A stretch of DNA of 64,000 nt, from assembly GCA_033239005.1 (NCBI GenBank), contig BSQZ01000011.1, positions 8,155,001-8,219,000 of the forward strand, written 5' to 3'. How positions within the stretch are numbered: position 1 is the stretch's first letter; each line of letters opens with the position of its first letter. Positions 41,747 to 51,887 of the stretch are shown piece after piece. The position numbers and the translations under genes are program-made. Origin of the DNA: Lamellibrachia satsuma. Lineage: Eukaryota; Annelida; Polychaeta; Sabellida; Siboglinidae. The notes beneath the pieces were generated by a model, which did no database searches, had not been told where the DNA came from, and worked only from the letters and a program-made list of their open reading frames with translations.

Positions 41747-41860
41747 ACCGGTGGCCAGACGTAACGCGAGACGATCGTATGATCGAACAGAGTACAATGC
41801 AGTGCGTCACCAGGCACCCGGCTGACAATAGAGGCATCACGCGCGCGAGCAACGGTCGAG
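41747..41860. repeat. 114-bp direct repeat inside the Polinton, second copy
   Basis: See the copy at 41013-41126. It overlaps the 3' end of the NADAR reading frame. Confidence 0.85.
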
Positions 41861-41891
41861 ATAAGAACGTGCACCAACATGAGTAGGAGGC

Positions 41892-41899
41892 CTTTATAA
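41892..41899 (+). promoter_or_regulatory. TATA box upstream of the RPA-like gene
   Basis: CTTTATAAG lies about 80 bp before the ATG at 41974 and directly after the 114-bp repeat. Confidence 0.55.
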
Positions 41900-41973
41900 G
41901 CTGAGCGCACAGTTAATGGGCAACGCAACCGCTCTCCGATCGCACAGAAGAAATCTCGTCAGAATAAACAACT

Positions 41974-42453
41974 ATGGCCACACAGCTATTCACCAGTAAG
42001 ACACAGCCTATGAATCTGACACGGCTGCAAACCGAAGTAAGTAATGGAACCTATACATTTACACGTCCGTTAACCATCGTACAATGTGCCGTACAAGATA
42101 AATACATCGTGTACGCGTCGTGTCAGCACTGTTGCAAAGGTGTGATTCCGAAAAATAATGGCTATGTTTGTCCTATTCATCGATGGCAACGGGTTCCCGT
42201 GTACAGGTTCGCCCTGCGGGTCCTTCTAGCTGAATGGATCGGGTCAGAGTGTTGGTCAACTTTGTTTGATGAAAAGGCAGTAGAGATTTTAGGATTAACT
42301 GCCATTGCGTACGTTAGCATGTCGTCAGACGAAGAGCGGTATGCCGCATTGTCGATGCTGCGGGGGGACCGTGTCATGGTGACCATTAAGAAACGCATAA
42401 CGACCACGTATACCAATTACACCGTGTCAGAACTGGAAGTAGTAGCCGTGTAA
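41974..42453 (+). CDS. RPA70 C-terminal-like OB-fold protein (single-stranded DNA binding)
   Basis: An intact 159-codon frame with its own TATA box. The central part reads CQHCCKGVIPKNNGYVCPIH, a zinc ribbon inserted in an OB fold (C-x2-C...C-x2-H), then VPVYRFALRVLLAEWIGSECW and LFDEKAVEILGLTAIAY. This closely follows the order of RPA70 domain C (zinc ribbon, YR-x-L, D-x-TG-like strand, W, F-x-E-A-x-x-ILG). The likely role is binding single strands during protein-primed replication of the element. An RPA-like protein is not among the canonical Polinton genes I know. The last His replaces the usual fourth Cys. Confidence 0.72.
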   Translation: MATQLFTSKTQPMNLTRLQTEVSNGTYTFTRPLTIVQCAVQDKYIVYASCQHCCKGVIPKNNGYVCPIHRWQRVPVYRFALRVLLAEWIGSECWSTLFDEKAVEILGLTAIAYVSMSSDEERYAALSMLRGDRVMVTIKKRITTTYTNYTVSELEVVAV

Positions 42454-42461
42454 TTCTGTTG

Positions 42462-42834
42462 ACAGGATTACGCTTCTACTTGCAGTGACGTCACGGCTTC
42501 CAGTGCCGTCACGCCTGGTGCTAGTAACGAGGGGACAAAGACCAGTAGCAAAGAGAAGTTATCGGAATGGTTACGTAGTAATAGTACTGAAATACTATTT
42601 TCCTCCTCTGTAGCTAGTTGTTCACCACCTTCACTCATTGTAATAACAGATAACGAGGCGGAGGAGAGTACGTCACAGTCCGCTGTTATATCGATAAGTA
42701 GCGACGACAGCGCCGATATGGAGGCGACGGTGAGTGGTTTAGATAGGATACGTAATCAGTCTGAAGCCATGACGAACGAACAGAACTTCTATCTAGCGCT
42801 AGATGTCGCCTGTCCGGAATGCATCTGCTGAGGT
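42462..42834 (+). pseudogene. Open frame without start codon, Ser/Thr/Glu-rich
   Basis: A frame of about 120 codons is open from 42462 to a TGA at 42830-42832. It is Ser/Thr/Glu-rich (SLIVITDNEAEESTSQSAV, SISSDDSADMEATV) and ends in ALDVACPECIC. There is no ATG near the start. A good acceptor (CTTCTACTTGCAG) lies at 42470-42482, but no donor with a matching phase was found in the preceding gene. It could be a 3' exon or a damaged gene. Confidence 0.35.
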
Positions 42835-43042
42835 GTTTCGTATATTGAATTTAACGGACGAAGACGAGTGTTACGTGCAATCATCTGGGTTGGTCCTGCA
42901 CACCTTGCGTTGCTTAGTGATATATATCACCGCAAGGTGTGGGGATATGCAGTGGCGGTTCGATGTGAAGGATATGGTTAGAAAGAGTCTAGCCAGACAA
43001 TATACAAATATGCATGACGATACTGACAATCATATGAACTAG
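42803..43042 (+). CDS. Hypothetical protein, 79 codons
   Basis: It begins in another frame within the end of the preceding open frame and is free of stops (SGLVLHTLRCLVIYITARCG, QWRFDVKDMVRKSLARQYT). No family is recognised. It may be the continuation of the preceding frame after an indel near 42820. Confidence 0.35.
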   Translation: MSPVRNASAEVFRILNLTDEDECYVQSSGLVLHTLRCLVIYITARCGDMQWRFDVKDMVRKSLARQYTNMHDDTDNHMN

Positions 43043-43121
43043 TCTTTCTGTTCAATAGATCAGTGATGGCCTGCGACAAAAACGCCGTGCGTATGAGGCA
43101 CACAAACGACACGCGTCAGAG

Positions 43122-43688
43122 ATGGAGGGTGGCGACATCAGACGGGTGGTGATGAAGAAACACAGAGGCAGTCCTTCATCACCACCACCATCTCAGTGGT
43201 CGACACCAGCACGCTCATCATCATCATCATCCGACTACGAACCGCCACCATCAGCATTGCCAATATCACCACCATTCGCTTGGGAGAGGGAATATGATGA
43301 TGAGTCGGTACCACCACCATCATCACCAACAAGTTCGGAGATGGTGTTCGAGTTCTGTCCCGCATCACCGCCCCTCACACAGATGACGGAGCGCGAGGAC
43401 ACCTCACCACCACCCACACTCATCGTCATTCCAGCTCACAGCGACATCGCATTCTACAAACCCGATCGCCCCTCACACATGGACCCAGACGAGATGGAGC
43501 CGGAGGTGTGTGATATCATAATAGAAGAGGGTGTAGCGAATCGCATTGCATACACCTGTCGTCGATCCCAACTAACACTCGATGAAGTACTGACCAACAC
43601 CTGCCAAGACATTACGTCGACGATGATGTCACCGGAATGGCAAGACGAAATCAAAAAGCAAATCCTCGAAACCAATCCGGGCCTGTAG
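43122..43688 (+). CDS. Pro/Ser-rich hypothetical protein, 188 codons
   Basis: An intact frame. The first two thirds are Pro/Ser-rich and acidic in patches (SSSSSSDYEPPPSALPISPP). The last 65 residues look folded: EVCDIIIEEGVANRIAYTCR, then QLTLDEVLTNTCQDI and PEWQDEIKKQILE. I do not recognise it. A possible second exon follows at 43936-44043 (acceptor TTCTTTTATACAG), which would add or replace the C-terminus, but the donor is unclear. Confidence 0.5.
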   Translation: MEGGDIRRVVMKKHRGSPSSPPPSQWSTPARSSSSSSDYEPPPSALPISPPFAWEREYDDESVPPPSSPTSSEMVFEFCPASPPLTQMTEREDTSPPPTLIVIPAHSDIAFYKPDRPSHMDPDEMEPEVCDIIIEEGVANRIAYTCRRSQLTLDEVLTNTCQDITSTMMSPEWQDEIKKQILETNPGL

Positions 43689-43689
43689 A

Positions 43690-43930
43690 CAGTAGTAGTA
43701 GTAGAGCGTGTCGCCAAACATTAGAAGTAGTATTATTATATGCAATGTAGTTTAACATTAGTATTATTATTATTATAACCGTTGTAGAAGAACAGTAGTA
43801 TTAATATAAACACTGTAGATGAACAATAGTCGTAGTAGTATTAATAGGGTAACCACTGTAGTTGAACATTATTATTATTATTATTATTATTAGAAACACT
43901 GTAGGTGAACAGTAGTATTATTTCTTTTAT
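43690..43930. repeat. ATT/TAG trinucleotide-rich degenerate tandem repeat
   Basis: A phrase of the form 'cactgtagatgaacagtagtattatt' recurs about four times, with TAG and ATT runs. Confidence 0.8.
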
Positions 43931-43935
43931 ACAGG

Positions 43936-44043
43936 AGGAAGGGTATGATGAGGCGCCCATGTTACCGACAGAAGTCCGTGTGCGCGCATGTCGAGACTTA
44001 GTTGCGACAATAATAGATTATATGACGTCGTCACAAGACTAGT
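43936..44043 (+). other. Possible isolated 3' exon in the Polinton
   Basis: After a strong acceptor, an open frame of 35 codons (EEGYDEAPMLPTEVRVRACR, then DLVATIIDYM) runs to TAG. It is proline-poor and acidic, and probably belongs to the Pro/Ser-rich gene just upstream. Not proven. Confidence 0.35.
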
Positions 44044-44209
44044 ACTATTAACAACCATCGTTGCAACGCATATTCATATTGCACTGTAGTATATAACTGT
44101 ACGTGTATGGTAGTAGATCGTCACTATTTATATAACCCTGTAGTAACCTAGAAGAATTGTACGGTATTTAGTCTCTTTCGTGTTGTGGGTTGTGGTGTAG
44201 CTGTGGTAT

Positions 44210-44247
44210 GGTATATATATATATATATATATATATAGAATCACCTC

Positions 44248-44290
<43 letters not shown>

Positions 44291-44482
44291 CGACTTAAAT
44301 AGTACATCATCATCATCATTTACGTAACCTCTGTCGCGGTGTAACAGCCCACAATTTAACCATAATATTAGCCACTGGCGTGTCGATAACCGGTCGTAAG
44401 CTAGTGGTCACTGTCGAGGACGTAAACATCCCACAAGCCATCATGTCGTCATCGTAATTATATAAGTCTATCCGTGTATATG

Positions 44483-44546
<64 letters not shown>

Positions 44547-44582
44547 CATACCGCACTATAGTTAATAAACAGTCTATCCATG

Positions 44583-44653
<71 letters not shown>

Positions 44654-44660
44654 CCGAATT
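44210..44660. repeat. Four (AT)n tracts within the Polinton
   Basis: AT runs lie at about 44211-44236, 44250-44285, 44484-44545 and 44588-44649. The short sequence between 44286 and 44480 includes a possible 42-codon minus-strand frame ([20 protein letters not shown]...) with an upstream TATA-like ATATAA. Frames made of Ile-Tyr are artefacts. Confidence 0.85.
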
Positions 44661-44888
44661 ATATTTAATAAACAAGTCATTAAATGATTGGTACGTGTTG
44701 TGAGTGGTGTTCCCCTCCCCCCACATAGTTGAAAGAGAACCCATAGCCATTGATAGTGGACATAGTAGCCAGTACCATATGAACATACACCATATCCCAG
44801 CACACACGCACGCACGCACGTACACCCATTATCGTCTGACAATACACCTTATCAAAACTTCAGCCGCCACCCCCACCACCACACGCGC

Positions 44889-44895
44889 TATATAG
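44889..44895 (+). promoter_or_regulatory. TATA box upstream of the zinc-finger gene
   Basis: CTATATAGA lies about 25 bp before the ATG at 44916 and about 55 bp before the in-frame ATG at 44943. With normal TATA spacing the second ATG is the more likely start. Confidence 0.5.
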
Positions 44896-44915
44896 ACGTA
44901 CTGAGGGGCCGCTTT

Positions 44916-45467
44916 ATGTCAGTTGTAGACGCGTACACCACCATGAAACGTCATCTTTGTCGTCACTGTGGACTGGCACTCGACGCGTATGCCGAGCTAC
45001 GACGTCACGTAGAGAGTCATTCAACACCATCGGTGAATCAGCACTCGTATTCAGTAGCGCCACCAGCAGCGGTGCCACCTAGCGACCACGCAAAGAGAAC
45101 GAAATACGCGTGTAAATGCGATGCAACGTTCGGGAGATGGAACGATCTACAGCATCACGTAAGTTCCGTATGTCGTCTTAGTAATAGAAAAACCACCAGC
45201 GTCTACACCTGTACGAAATGTGGAAGGAATTTCAATAGACGTGTCAAACTGGCCAGACACGCCCGAACCTCGTGTACCGACGGTAACAACCCACCATCAC
45301 CGAATATATCACAAAGGGAAGACACCACACCCCACCACCCACTCGTTACCGAAGAAGATCCCATCGATCCACCCGATCGACTTCCCTTCGCTGACACTCT
45401 ATCGACGGAACAGCTAGATGTCGCTCGAGCGCACTGGTCGACCATAGTGACACGTGTATCGAGATGA
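44916..45467 (+). CDS. Polinton C2H2-type zinc-finger protein, 183 codons
   Basis: Intact frame with three fingers: CRHCGLALDAYAELRRHVESH (classical spacing, residues about 15-36), a degenerate CKCDATFGRWNDLQHH (C-x-C, about 69-86), and CTKCGRNFNRRVKLARHARTSC with terminal Cys (about 98-119). The tail is Pro/Asp-rich and ends in STEQLDVARAHWSTIVTRV. It likely binds DNA, as a regulator or replication partner; the target is unknown. The ATG at 44943 (residue 10) fits the TATA box better. It sits just before the polymerase, is undamaged, and contrasts with the broken genes downstream. Confidence 0.65.
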   Translation: MSVVDAYTTMKRHLCRHCGLALDAYAELRRHVESHSTPSVNQHSYSVAPPAAVPPSDHAKRTKYACKCDATFGRWNDLQHHVSSVCRLSNRKTTSVYTCTKCGRNFNRRVKLARHARTSCTDGNNPPSPNISQREDTTPHHPLVTEEDPIDPPDRLPFADTLSTEQLDVARAHWSTIVTRVSR

Positions 45468-45509
45468 CCCCTCCAATGCAGGTACGATTACAGATTAACT
45501 ACGCTAGAC

Positions 45510-48500
45510 ATGACTGTTCTAGAGGCTCCTTTGAAGATCATGTTCCAGGAACAGACCAACGCTTTCAAGATTAACCTCAGTTACTGGTTCGTTCTGAGAA
45601 ACAAGAACACGGGTCGATACAAGTACTATCATTCCTCGTGCATTTGCTGTGGACGCTACCTGAACGAACCGAGTCTGATCACCAATAGCAAGGACTTTGA
45701 TGTCTTTCTCGAACGCATCCAAGAAACCGACGTCTTGCAGTGGCCCATCAATCAAAGACCGGATTCGGCGTGGGTGTGAGAACTCGTGACCAAGGTCACC
45801 TTCTTCGTCAACCGCATCATCGATCACCCGATAGGATGTGTGCGTGCGATCCCCCTTCCAGTCTACATCAAGAAGAACAAAGCCGTCATCGGTCTGGAAA
45901 CGTAACCCAACCATAACAAGAGATACTCAGATAACCTGTGTCTGTCCCGATGTCTGGCCCTGCATAGAGGATGTCATTTATATCCATTGCAACCGGTGGT
46001 GAAGACGCTGTACGAAGCATACAACCAAGACCATGGACCTATGAAAGAATTTGCCGGGGTCATGCTGGATGACCTCTATCGCATAGAGACCACGTTCGAG
46101 ACGAACGTGTGCGTGGACAAGCTCGTCAAGTCGGATGCAGAGGATGGAAAGTCGACTGCTGAACTCGTCCATCGATCGCTATGTCATTACCCTGACACAA
46201 TTTACCTCAACCTTCACGAGACGTTATGGAAAAAAGCATGGCTGTTGAGTAGACACTAACGTACGTGTACGGGGTGTGTGCGTCGAGTCTATCCTGGTGG
46301 CGTGTACCATTCGACACCGTCGGTGTTCGAACGGCTGGAGAACGAGAACATTCGAGTCGCTGAATTGTTGCGGTATTATCCGTAACGAGCCACCTTTGAC
46401 TTCCATCGGACAGTGACAAGGTTCACTGGGTTGCACGTCACGTCCCGCTGAGCGTCAGCGTGACATCCAACGTACCCGGACAAGAGCAAGTGAAATGTCT
46501 CGTCACGGATGGAGACACCAACAAGTTGGTGAGCATCATGATGGATATATTACGAGCTATGAGTGACGCCGCATACGACAGCATCAATGACTCATACGAG
46601 GATGTGTTGCAACAACTCGTGGAAGCACTGACGAACTGGAACGAGCGGGAGGAAGCTGCACGAACAGCCAAGGACAAGGAATCCCGACCAGCAACCAATC
46701 CATACAAAACGCTGGTAGGACAACTGTATGGATGGGTGCAACAATTATCCGTCATTGGGATCAATTCGGGTAAGTATGATCTCAATGCTATCAAACAGTT
46801 CCTCATACCCTACTTCCTGTCCACGTCAAAGACAGAGGAACAAGAAGAAGAAGAAGAGAAGGAACAAGAAGACAAAGAGAAAGAAGAGGATAACTATGGC
46901 ATCGGGTAATTTTTCGTCATCAAACGCAAAAACACTTTCATGTGTCTGTCCACGGATCAGCTGAAATTCCTAGACATGACCAACTACATAGCCCCTGGGT
47001 TCAGCAACGACAAGTATCTGAAAGTGTACGGATGTGAGGTGACGAAAGGTCATTTCCCGTACGAGTACATTGACTGTCTGGAGAGGCTGGACGACACCGT
47101 TCTTCTACCGAAAGAGGCTTTCTTCAGTAGACTGAAGAACGAAGGTATCTCCGACGAGGATTACGCCAGTTGTCAAGAGGCCTGGCGGCATAACGACCTG
47201 ACGACTCTGCGAGACTTTCTCGTCTGGTGCAACAATAGGGACGTGGTTCCTTTTCTACAGGCCATCGACATACTTTTTGCATTCTACCAGCAACGTGGCA
47301 TAGACATGTTCAAGCAAGGTATCAGCTTACCTGGTCTAACCTTGCTGTACCTGTTCAATGATCTTCCAGAGAAGACCTACTTTACCATCTTCAACGAGAA
47401 GATTAAAGATCTTCATAACCTCGTCAAAGATAACGTGGTTGGTGGTCCTTCGCTCGTTTTCACCGCTATCACGAGAAAGGGGTCACCACGCTACGTCTGA
47501 ACGAGTACTGAGAGGCTGCTCGTCCGTGTCGGTCAATCGTCGGATATGATGCGAACGCGCTGTACCTATGGTCGCTCATGCAGGACATGCCTATGGGATG
47601 GTACACGCAACGACGGGAAGATAACGACTTCCGCCCCGAATCAGCGCAGCTGTACGGACAGATTGCTGCGGAATGGTTGACTTGGGAATCCGAACACACG
47701 GGACGCGCCATACGACATCAGATCAACGGTCGAGAGAAGAGAATAGGGAAACTTCCGGTAGGCGGCTGGTGCAGTGAGACGAACACGACTTATCAGTTCC
47801 ACGGATGTTTTCTCCATGGTCACCCGTGCACTGGTAAAGAGATTAACGGCGTCAACGGGAAACCCATGACCCAACTGCTCGCCGAGACCCGAAAGAACAC
47901 CGCCTACCTACGGCACTTTGTCAAGGTCGTCGAGCTGTGGGAATGCGAGTGGAAAAAGATGATAAGAGATCCAGCTGTAAAAAGGTGTCTGGATGCTGCA
48001 TTTCCTCGACGCCGACACGCACGATGGACGATGACGTCGCAACAGATCCTGAGCGACGTGCGTACCGGAATAGTGTTCGGCATGATAGAGTGTGACGTTT
48101 GCACACCGGAAGCATTACGCGAATACTTTGCCGAGATGCAGCCTGTGTTCAAGAACATCCGTCTGACACGCGACGATCTCGGACCGTTCATGCGCCGATA
48201 CGCCGAAGAGCACAACATCATGCCGACTCCGAGGCGCATGCTCGTGGGCAATTATCGAGGCGACAAGATCTTACTCGCCACGCCTCTGTTGCGATGCTAT
48301 CTGGACCACGGACTCGAGGTGATGCTTCCGACGGTTCGGTGATGCAGTGTCCACAGCCCGGCACACAAGGCCATCATCGCATGAAGTTGCTGGGGAACTC
48401 GGGGTACGGAAAGACCATCACCAACGTGGACCGACATCATGACGTCAACTACTGTACAGAGAAGGCGGCATCACTCATGGTCAACGAAGGACGGTTCCGA

Positions 48501-49180
48501 CAACTCGACATCGTCGTTGACGATGCGTACGAGATAGAGATGAACAAGAACACCGTCACGTACGCCCTTCCCGTACACGTGGGATTTTTCGTTCTGCAGT
48601 ACGCCAAGATGCGCATGTTGCAGTTATATTACGTCTTCATCAACCGGTACCTGTTTCAGTACTGCAAGATGGATACAGATAGTGCCTATTTGGCCTCGGC
48701 TGGTGATTCCGTCGATGCCCTCGTGACCCCGGCGCTACGATACCATTATTTCAGACACCAATCCAAATGGCTGCCGTCCGAATGTTGCGACGACCATAAG
48801 AACGAGTACGTGCGCTGTCGACTCGCCGATCGTCCGTGGACCGGAGACGAGGCGTGCTGTAAGGCGCGCAAGGCGTACGACAAGAGGACCCCGGGTCTGT
48901 TCAAGGTCGAGTGGTCCGGTGACGGGTTCGTGGGGTTGTGCAGCAAGACGTACTATTGTTTCGGAGCCACCGATAACTACAGCACAAAAGGACTGAGCAA
49001 ACGTCACAACGCCCCATCGACAAGGACGCGTTCCTAGAGGTACTCACCAACCGTCGGAGCGGAAGTGGAAAGAACCGCAGGTTCCGGGTTCGTCACTCGA
49101 CCGTGTTGACGTACGTACAGGAACGGGCGGCCTTCACCTACTTCTACGCCAAACGCGTGGTGCACGAGGACGGGGTGATA
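45510..49180 (+). pseudogene. Protein-primed DNA polymerase B of the Polinton, heavily broken
   Basis: Segments in all three frames align in the order of a Polinton pPolB. There is an N-terminal region with YSDNLCLSRCLALHRG near 45921-45965, a zinc-binding remnant near 46263, and an exonuclease-like block (INSGKYDLN, near 46760). FDMTNYIAPGF-type and PYEYIDCLERLDD blocks follow (46960-47095), then motif A (VGYDANALYLW, about 47540), motif B with KLLGNSGYGK (about 48383) and motif C MDTDSAYLA (about 48669). Damage includes TGA 45777-45779, TAA at 45903, a deletion near 46250, TAA at 46383, frame changes near 46900 and 47485, a deletion near 48325 and a frame change near 49015. It once copied the element from a terminal protein primer. 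Confidence 0.88.
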
Positions 49181-49187
49181 AACGATC

Positions 49188-49813
49188 ATGGATGCACGGT
49201 GGAAACATTCTTTCACGTGTATCATCGCCGGACTGACGGGATGCGGCAAAAGTACTTTCGTGGCGCGTATGCTACGTCACGCTGCTGCGATGATCGATCC
49301 ACCCCCCGAATGGATCACGTGGTGTTACGGAGAATGGCAAAAGGCCTATGCAACGATGGACTTAGTCGACGTGCGATTCGAGGAAGGGTTACCGAACGCG
49401 AGCATGTTCGATTCGGCAACGAGGAACCTCATCATCATAGACGATCTCATGGCGGAAACGGACGAACGGGTCACGACCTCGTTCACTAAAAAAGTCGTCA
49501 CAAGAACACTTCCGTGATGTATCTCGTACAGAACCTGTTCCCTAAAAACAAGGAAAGTCGTACCATCAGTCTGAACTCTCAGTACATGGTGGTATTCAAG
49601 AATCCTCGTGATGCATCGCAGATGTCGCACTTGGCGCGTCAGATGTTTCCGGGACGCGTGAAGTTCGTGCAAGAGGCCTTTAAAGATGCCACGTCGGTAC
49701 CGTACGGTTATCTATTGGTCGATCTCAAACAGGACACGCCCGAGGACATGCGCCTACGCACGACCATCTTTTCCGACGACGGTGTTCAGTACGTGTACTT
49801 GCCGAAGGTATAA
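49188..49813 (+). pseudogene. A32/FtsK-like packaging ATPase, one frameshift
   Basis: Walker A IIAGLTGCGKSTF lies at about residues 12-24 and Walker B RNLIIIDDLM at about 79-88 of the first frame (49188-49517). The second frame (49514-49813) continues with MYLVQNLFPK, then SLNSQYMVVFKNPRD and SHLARQMFP, the expected C-terminal blocks. The frames join across the A run 49488-49493, so a one-base indel is likely. The enzyme pumps DNA into the capsid in Polinton-type viruses. The stop TAA (49811-49813) overlaps the TATA box of the next gene. Confidence 0.87.
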
Positions 49814-49816
49814 AAG
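49809..49816 (+). promoter_or_regulatory. TATA box overlapping the ATPase stop codon
   Basis: TATAAAAG begins two bases before the TAA of the ATPase frame and lies 42 bp before the ATG of the next gene, indicating its own late promoter. Confidence 0.65.
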
Positions 49817-49850
49817 GACCGAGTGCGTGGGTCGTCTCTTCATTCGCACC

Positions 49851-50219
49851 ATGTCTGACCTGGTGAAGAGACACATTTTGTGCATACAGGCTCTGAACAG
49901 ATACAAGAGCACCAAACTGAGAAGAGCTATCATCGCCAACGTCGACGCCGATCTGCTGTGTGCACTGGCCGTGTGTGCCTACAAGATACTAAAAAAGAAC
50001 ATTCCATTTTCCGATTTACAGAGGCGACGTTTGAGTAAATACAGAACGTAATTACGCGATTTGTCTCAGAGAAGAGCGCCAGCCGCCAGGAGGAGACGCA
50101 TCTTACTACAACAGCAGGTCGGTGAGGGTCATAGCGGAGGCTTCCTATCGGCCTTCCTAGTACCGTTGGCAAGTTCGGTCTTTCTACCCTTGCTTCGCGA
50201 GGTACTGCTCAAGAAGTAA
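49851..50219 (+). pseudogene. Small basic Polinton protein with GGFL tail, one stop
   Basis: The first part (67 codons) reads KRHILCIQALNRYKS, LRRAIIANVDADLLCALAV and NIPFSDLQRRRLSKYR, then a TAA at 50049-50051. In the same frame a basic segment (RRAPAARRRRILLQQQ) and SGGFLSAFLVPLASSV follow to TAA 50217-50219. This helical, basic, GGFL-ending type recurs next to the ATPase in invertebrate Polintons and has been compared with adenovirus core proteins. That comparison is from memory and weak. Likely a DNA-condensing or internal virion protein. Confidence 0.6.
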
Positions 50220-50225
50220 AGAGAG

Positions 50226-50849
50226 ATGGAACACGCACGCAAGATGGCCTTGATGGACCCGTGACTGTTGGATACACTTCGTTCACCACCACCACCCCCA
50301 CTTCCAAAGGGTACCCTAGGTAAAAAGGTGTAAACCCTCGATGACGAGATGAAGACCATCCTCGATAGAAACGACCTTGACGACAGGACCAAGGTAACAC
50401 TGTATAATCAGGTGTTGCAGCGGTACAACGTCTTGTCCGATAAACTCGTCAAGGAACCGGTACGCGTGGTCACAGTGAACGAGACTGGGGCGGGGGTGGC
50501 GATGGTGCCGGAGGGAGCAGTAGGAGCACCTAGTAGTGGAATAGAGACCGACGTAGTGGATACCGTACCCTAGACCATGCAGGCTAAAGCCAGATGTTTG
50601 ATGGACCATCTCAAAAGAGATGTCGCGTGGACCGCTCGTGGCGAACTTATCGACGATGGTGTGCCGATTGCCGGAAGTAACGTGGTGGATCTCGTGAATG
50701 ATCTGTTGCGTAAGAGAAAGACCGATCCAACAGGTTGGCAGCCATTTACACGACAACTCCGTGACATCAACCTACCCGTGGAGTTTGTAGGTAACGTTGC
50801 CAGGAGAGCCTACATACGGCAGACGCCGGCGGCCACTCCTTCTCGTTGA
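50226..50849 (+). pseudogene. Conserved Polinton protein of unknown function, several stops
   Basis: One frame from ATG 50226 carries stops at 50262-50264 (TGA), 50331-50333 (TAA) and 50571-50573 (TAG). Recognisable blocks are DDRTKVTLYNQVLQRYNVL (about 50370-50430), ARGELIDDGVPIAGSNVVDL (about 50633-50692) and LRKRKTDPTGWQPF. The same blocks recur in Polintons of cnidarians and molluscs next to the capsid genes, to my knowledge without a known function. The frame ends with TGA at 50847-50849. Confidence 0.55.
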
Positions 50850-51015
50850 GCACCGACCACTCCTCGTGCTGCTGCTGGTAGTGCAAGAAGATCACTCAGT
50901 TGGACACCCCTCGCTCGTCGACGCAGTCAGATGGAACATTCCATGCCCACCCCACCCGCGGAACGCCCACACAAAGCTGCGGCGTACCTACTGTCCAATC
51001 CTACTTTGAGACGCA

Positions 51016-51885
51016 ATGGCGACTGATTTCTACATGACGCTGCCTAGCAACGCTTCCATGAAGTAGCATCCCGACAATACGTTGGCCCATTACATCACGG
51101 ACTTGCCTCAACGTATCGATCTGACTGGCGAGTGGGAGTGCGGGTTGGCAGCGATACAGTACCCGCATACCTGGTACAACGTTACAGAGGAAGATGTCTG
51201 GCTCTTCCTCAGTGAGAACGATACTACGGGTCGAATCCCGAGTAAGAAGTTATCCTATGGGTATTACAAGGATTCGGTGACATTGATGTACCATGTCAAC
51301 AAGGGAATGTACAGTATGTGGACGGATAAGGCACGGGCTCAAATGAGCTACAGTTCCGTCACTCAAAAAATGACGTTGCACATGACATCGAACACCGTGT
51401 TCACCATACCGTACCACAGTGCGACGAGACCCATGTTAGGATTCCGTAGATCGGTCATCACCAGTCCGCCGGTAGTAGTAGCAGCAGAAGCAGAGAGCAC
51501 ACGCGAGTACGTTCACCCATCGACCAGCGTGGTTTTACCACCCAACCAGACTTCTGATAAATCGTACCCCTTCCATATCGAAGCTGACGACGTGGTGAGC
51601 ATGACGCGCGGGTTCGATACCATCTACGTGTACACGGACGTCGTGGAGTTTCGCATAGTGGGTGACAGTCTCGCGCCTTTGTTGCGAGCTCTCCCGATTA
51701 GCGGACGTCACGGCGCCACGGTATCTGATCGGTTCACTAACATTCACTACGTGCCCCTGATGTACTCGCACTTCCACTCGATCGAGATAGATATAAGAGA
51801 CGACACCGGACGGCGCGTACCATTCGAGTACGGTAGAGTGACGGTGACACTTCACTTTCGACGGCGCAGGACCGGATTGTTCTGA
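51016..51885 (+). pseudogene. Probable minor capsid (penton-like) protein, one stop
   Basis: A frame of 290 codons from ATG 51016 with a single TAG at 51064-51066, otherwise open to TGA 51883-51885. It begins with DFYMTLPSNASMK, continues with LTGEWECGLAAIQYPHTWYN, and ends with FTNIHYVPLMYSHFHSIEI and DDTGRRVPFEYGRVTVTLHF. This is the beta-rich protein encoded between ATPase and major capsid genes in Polintons. I assign it to the single jelly-roll minor capsid by position and pattern. An internal ATG at 51082 does not restore the N-terminus. Confidence 0.65.
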
Positions 51886-51887
51886 CG

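Noticed and set aside
43122..43688. Pro/Ser-rich Polinton protein as an adenovirus-type fibre or terminal protein
   Set aside because: Composition alone is not evidence; no motif supports it.
45519..45914. Minus-strand frames opposite the polymerase and capsid region, such as 45519-45914, 46438-46806, 51535-52014 and 52957-53508
   Set aside because: They are antisense shadows; the plus-strand reading carries the conserved Polinton motifs.
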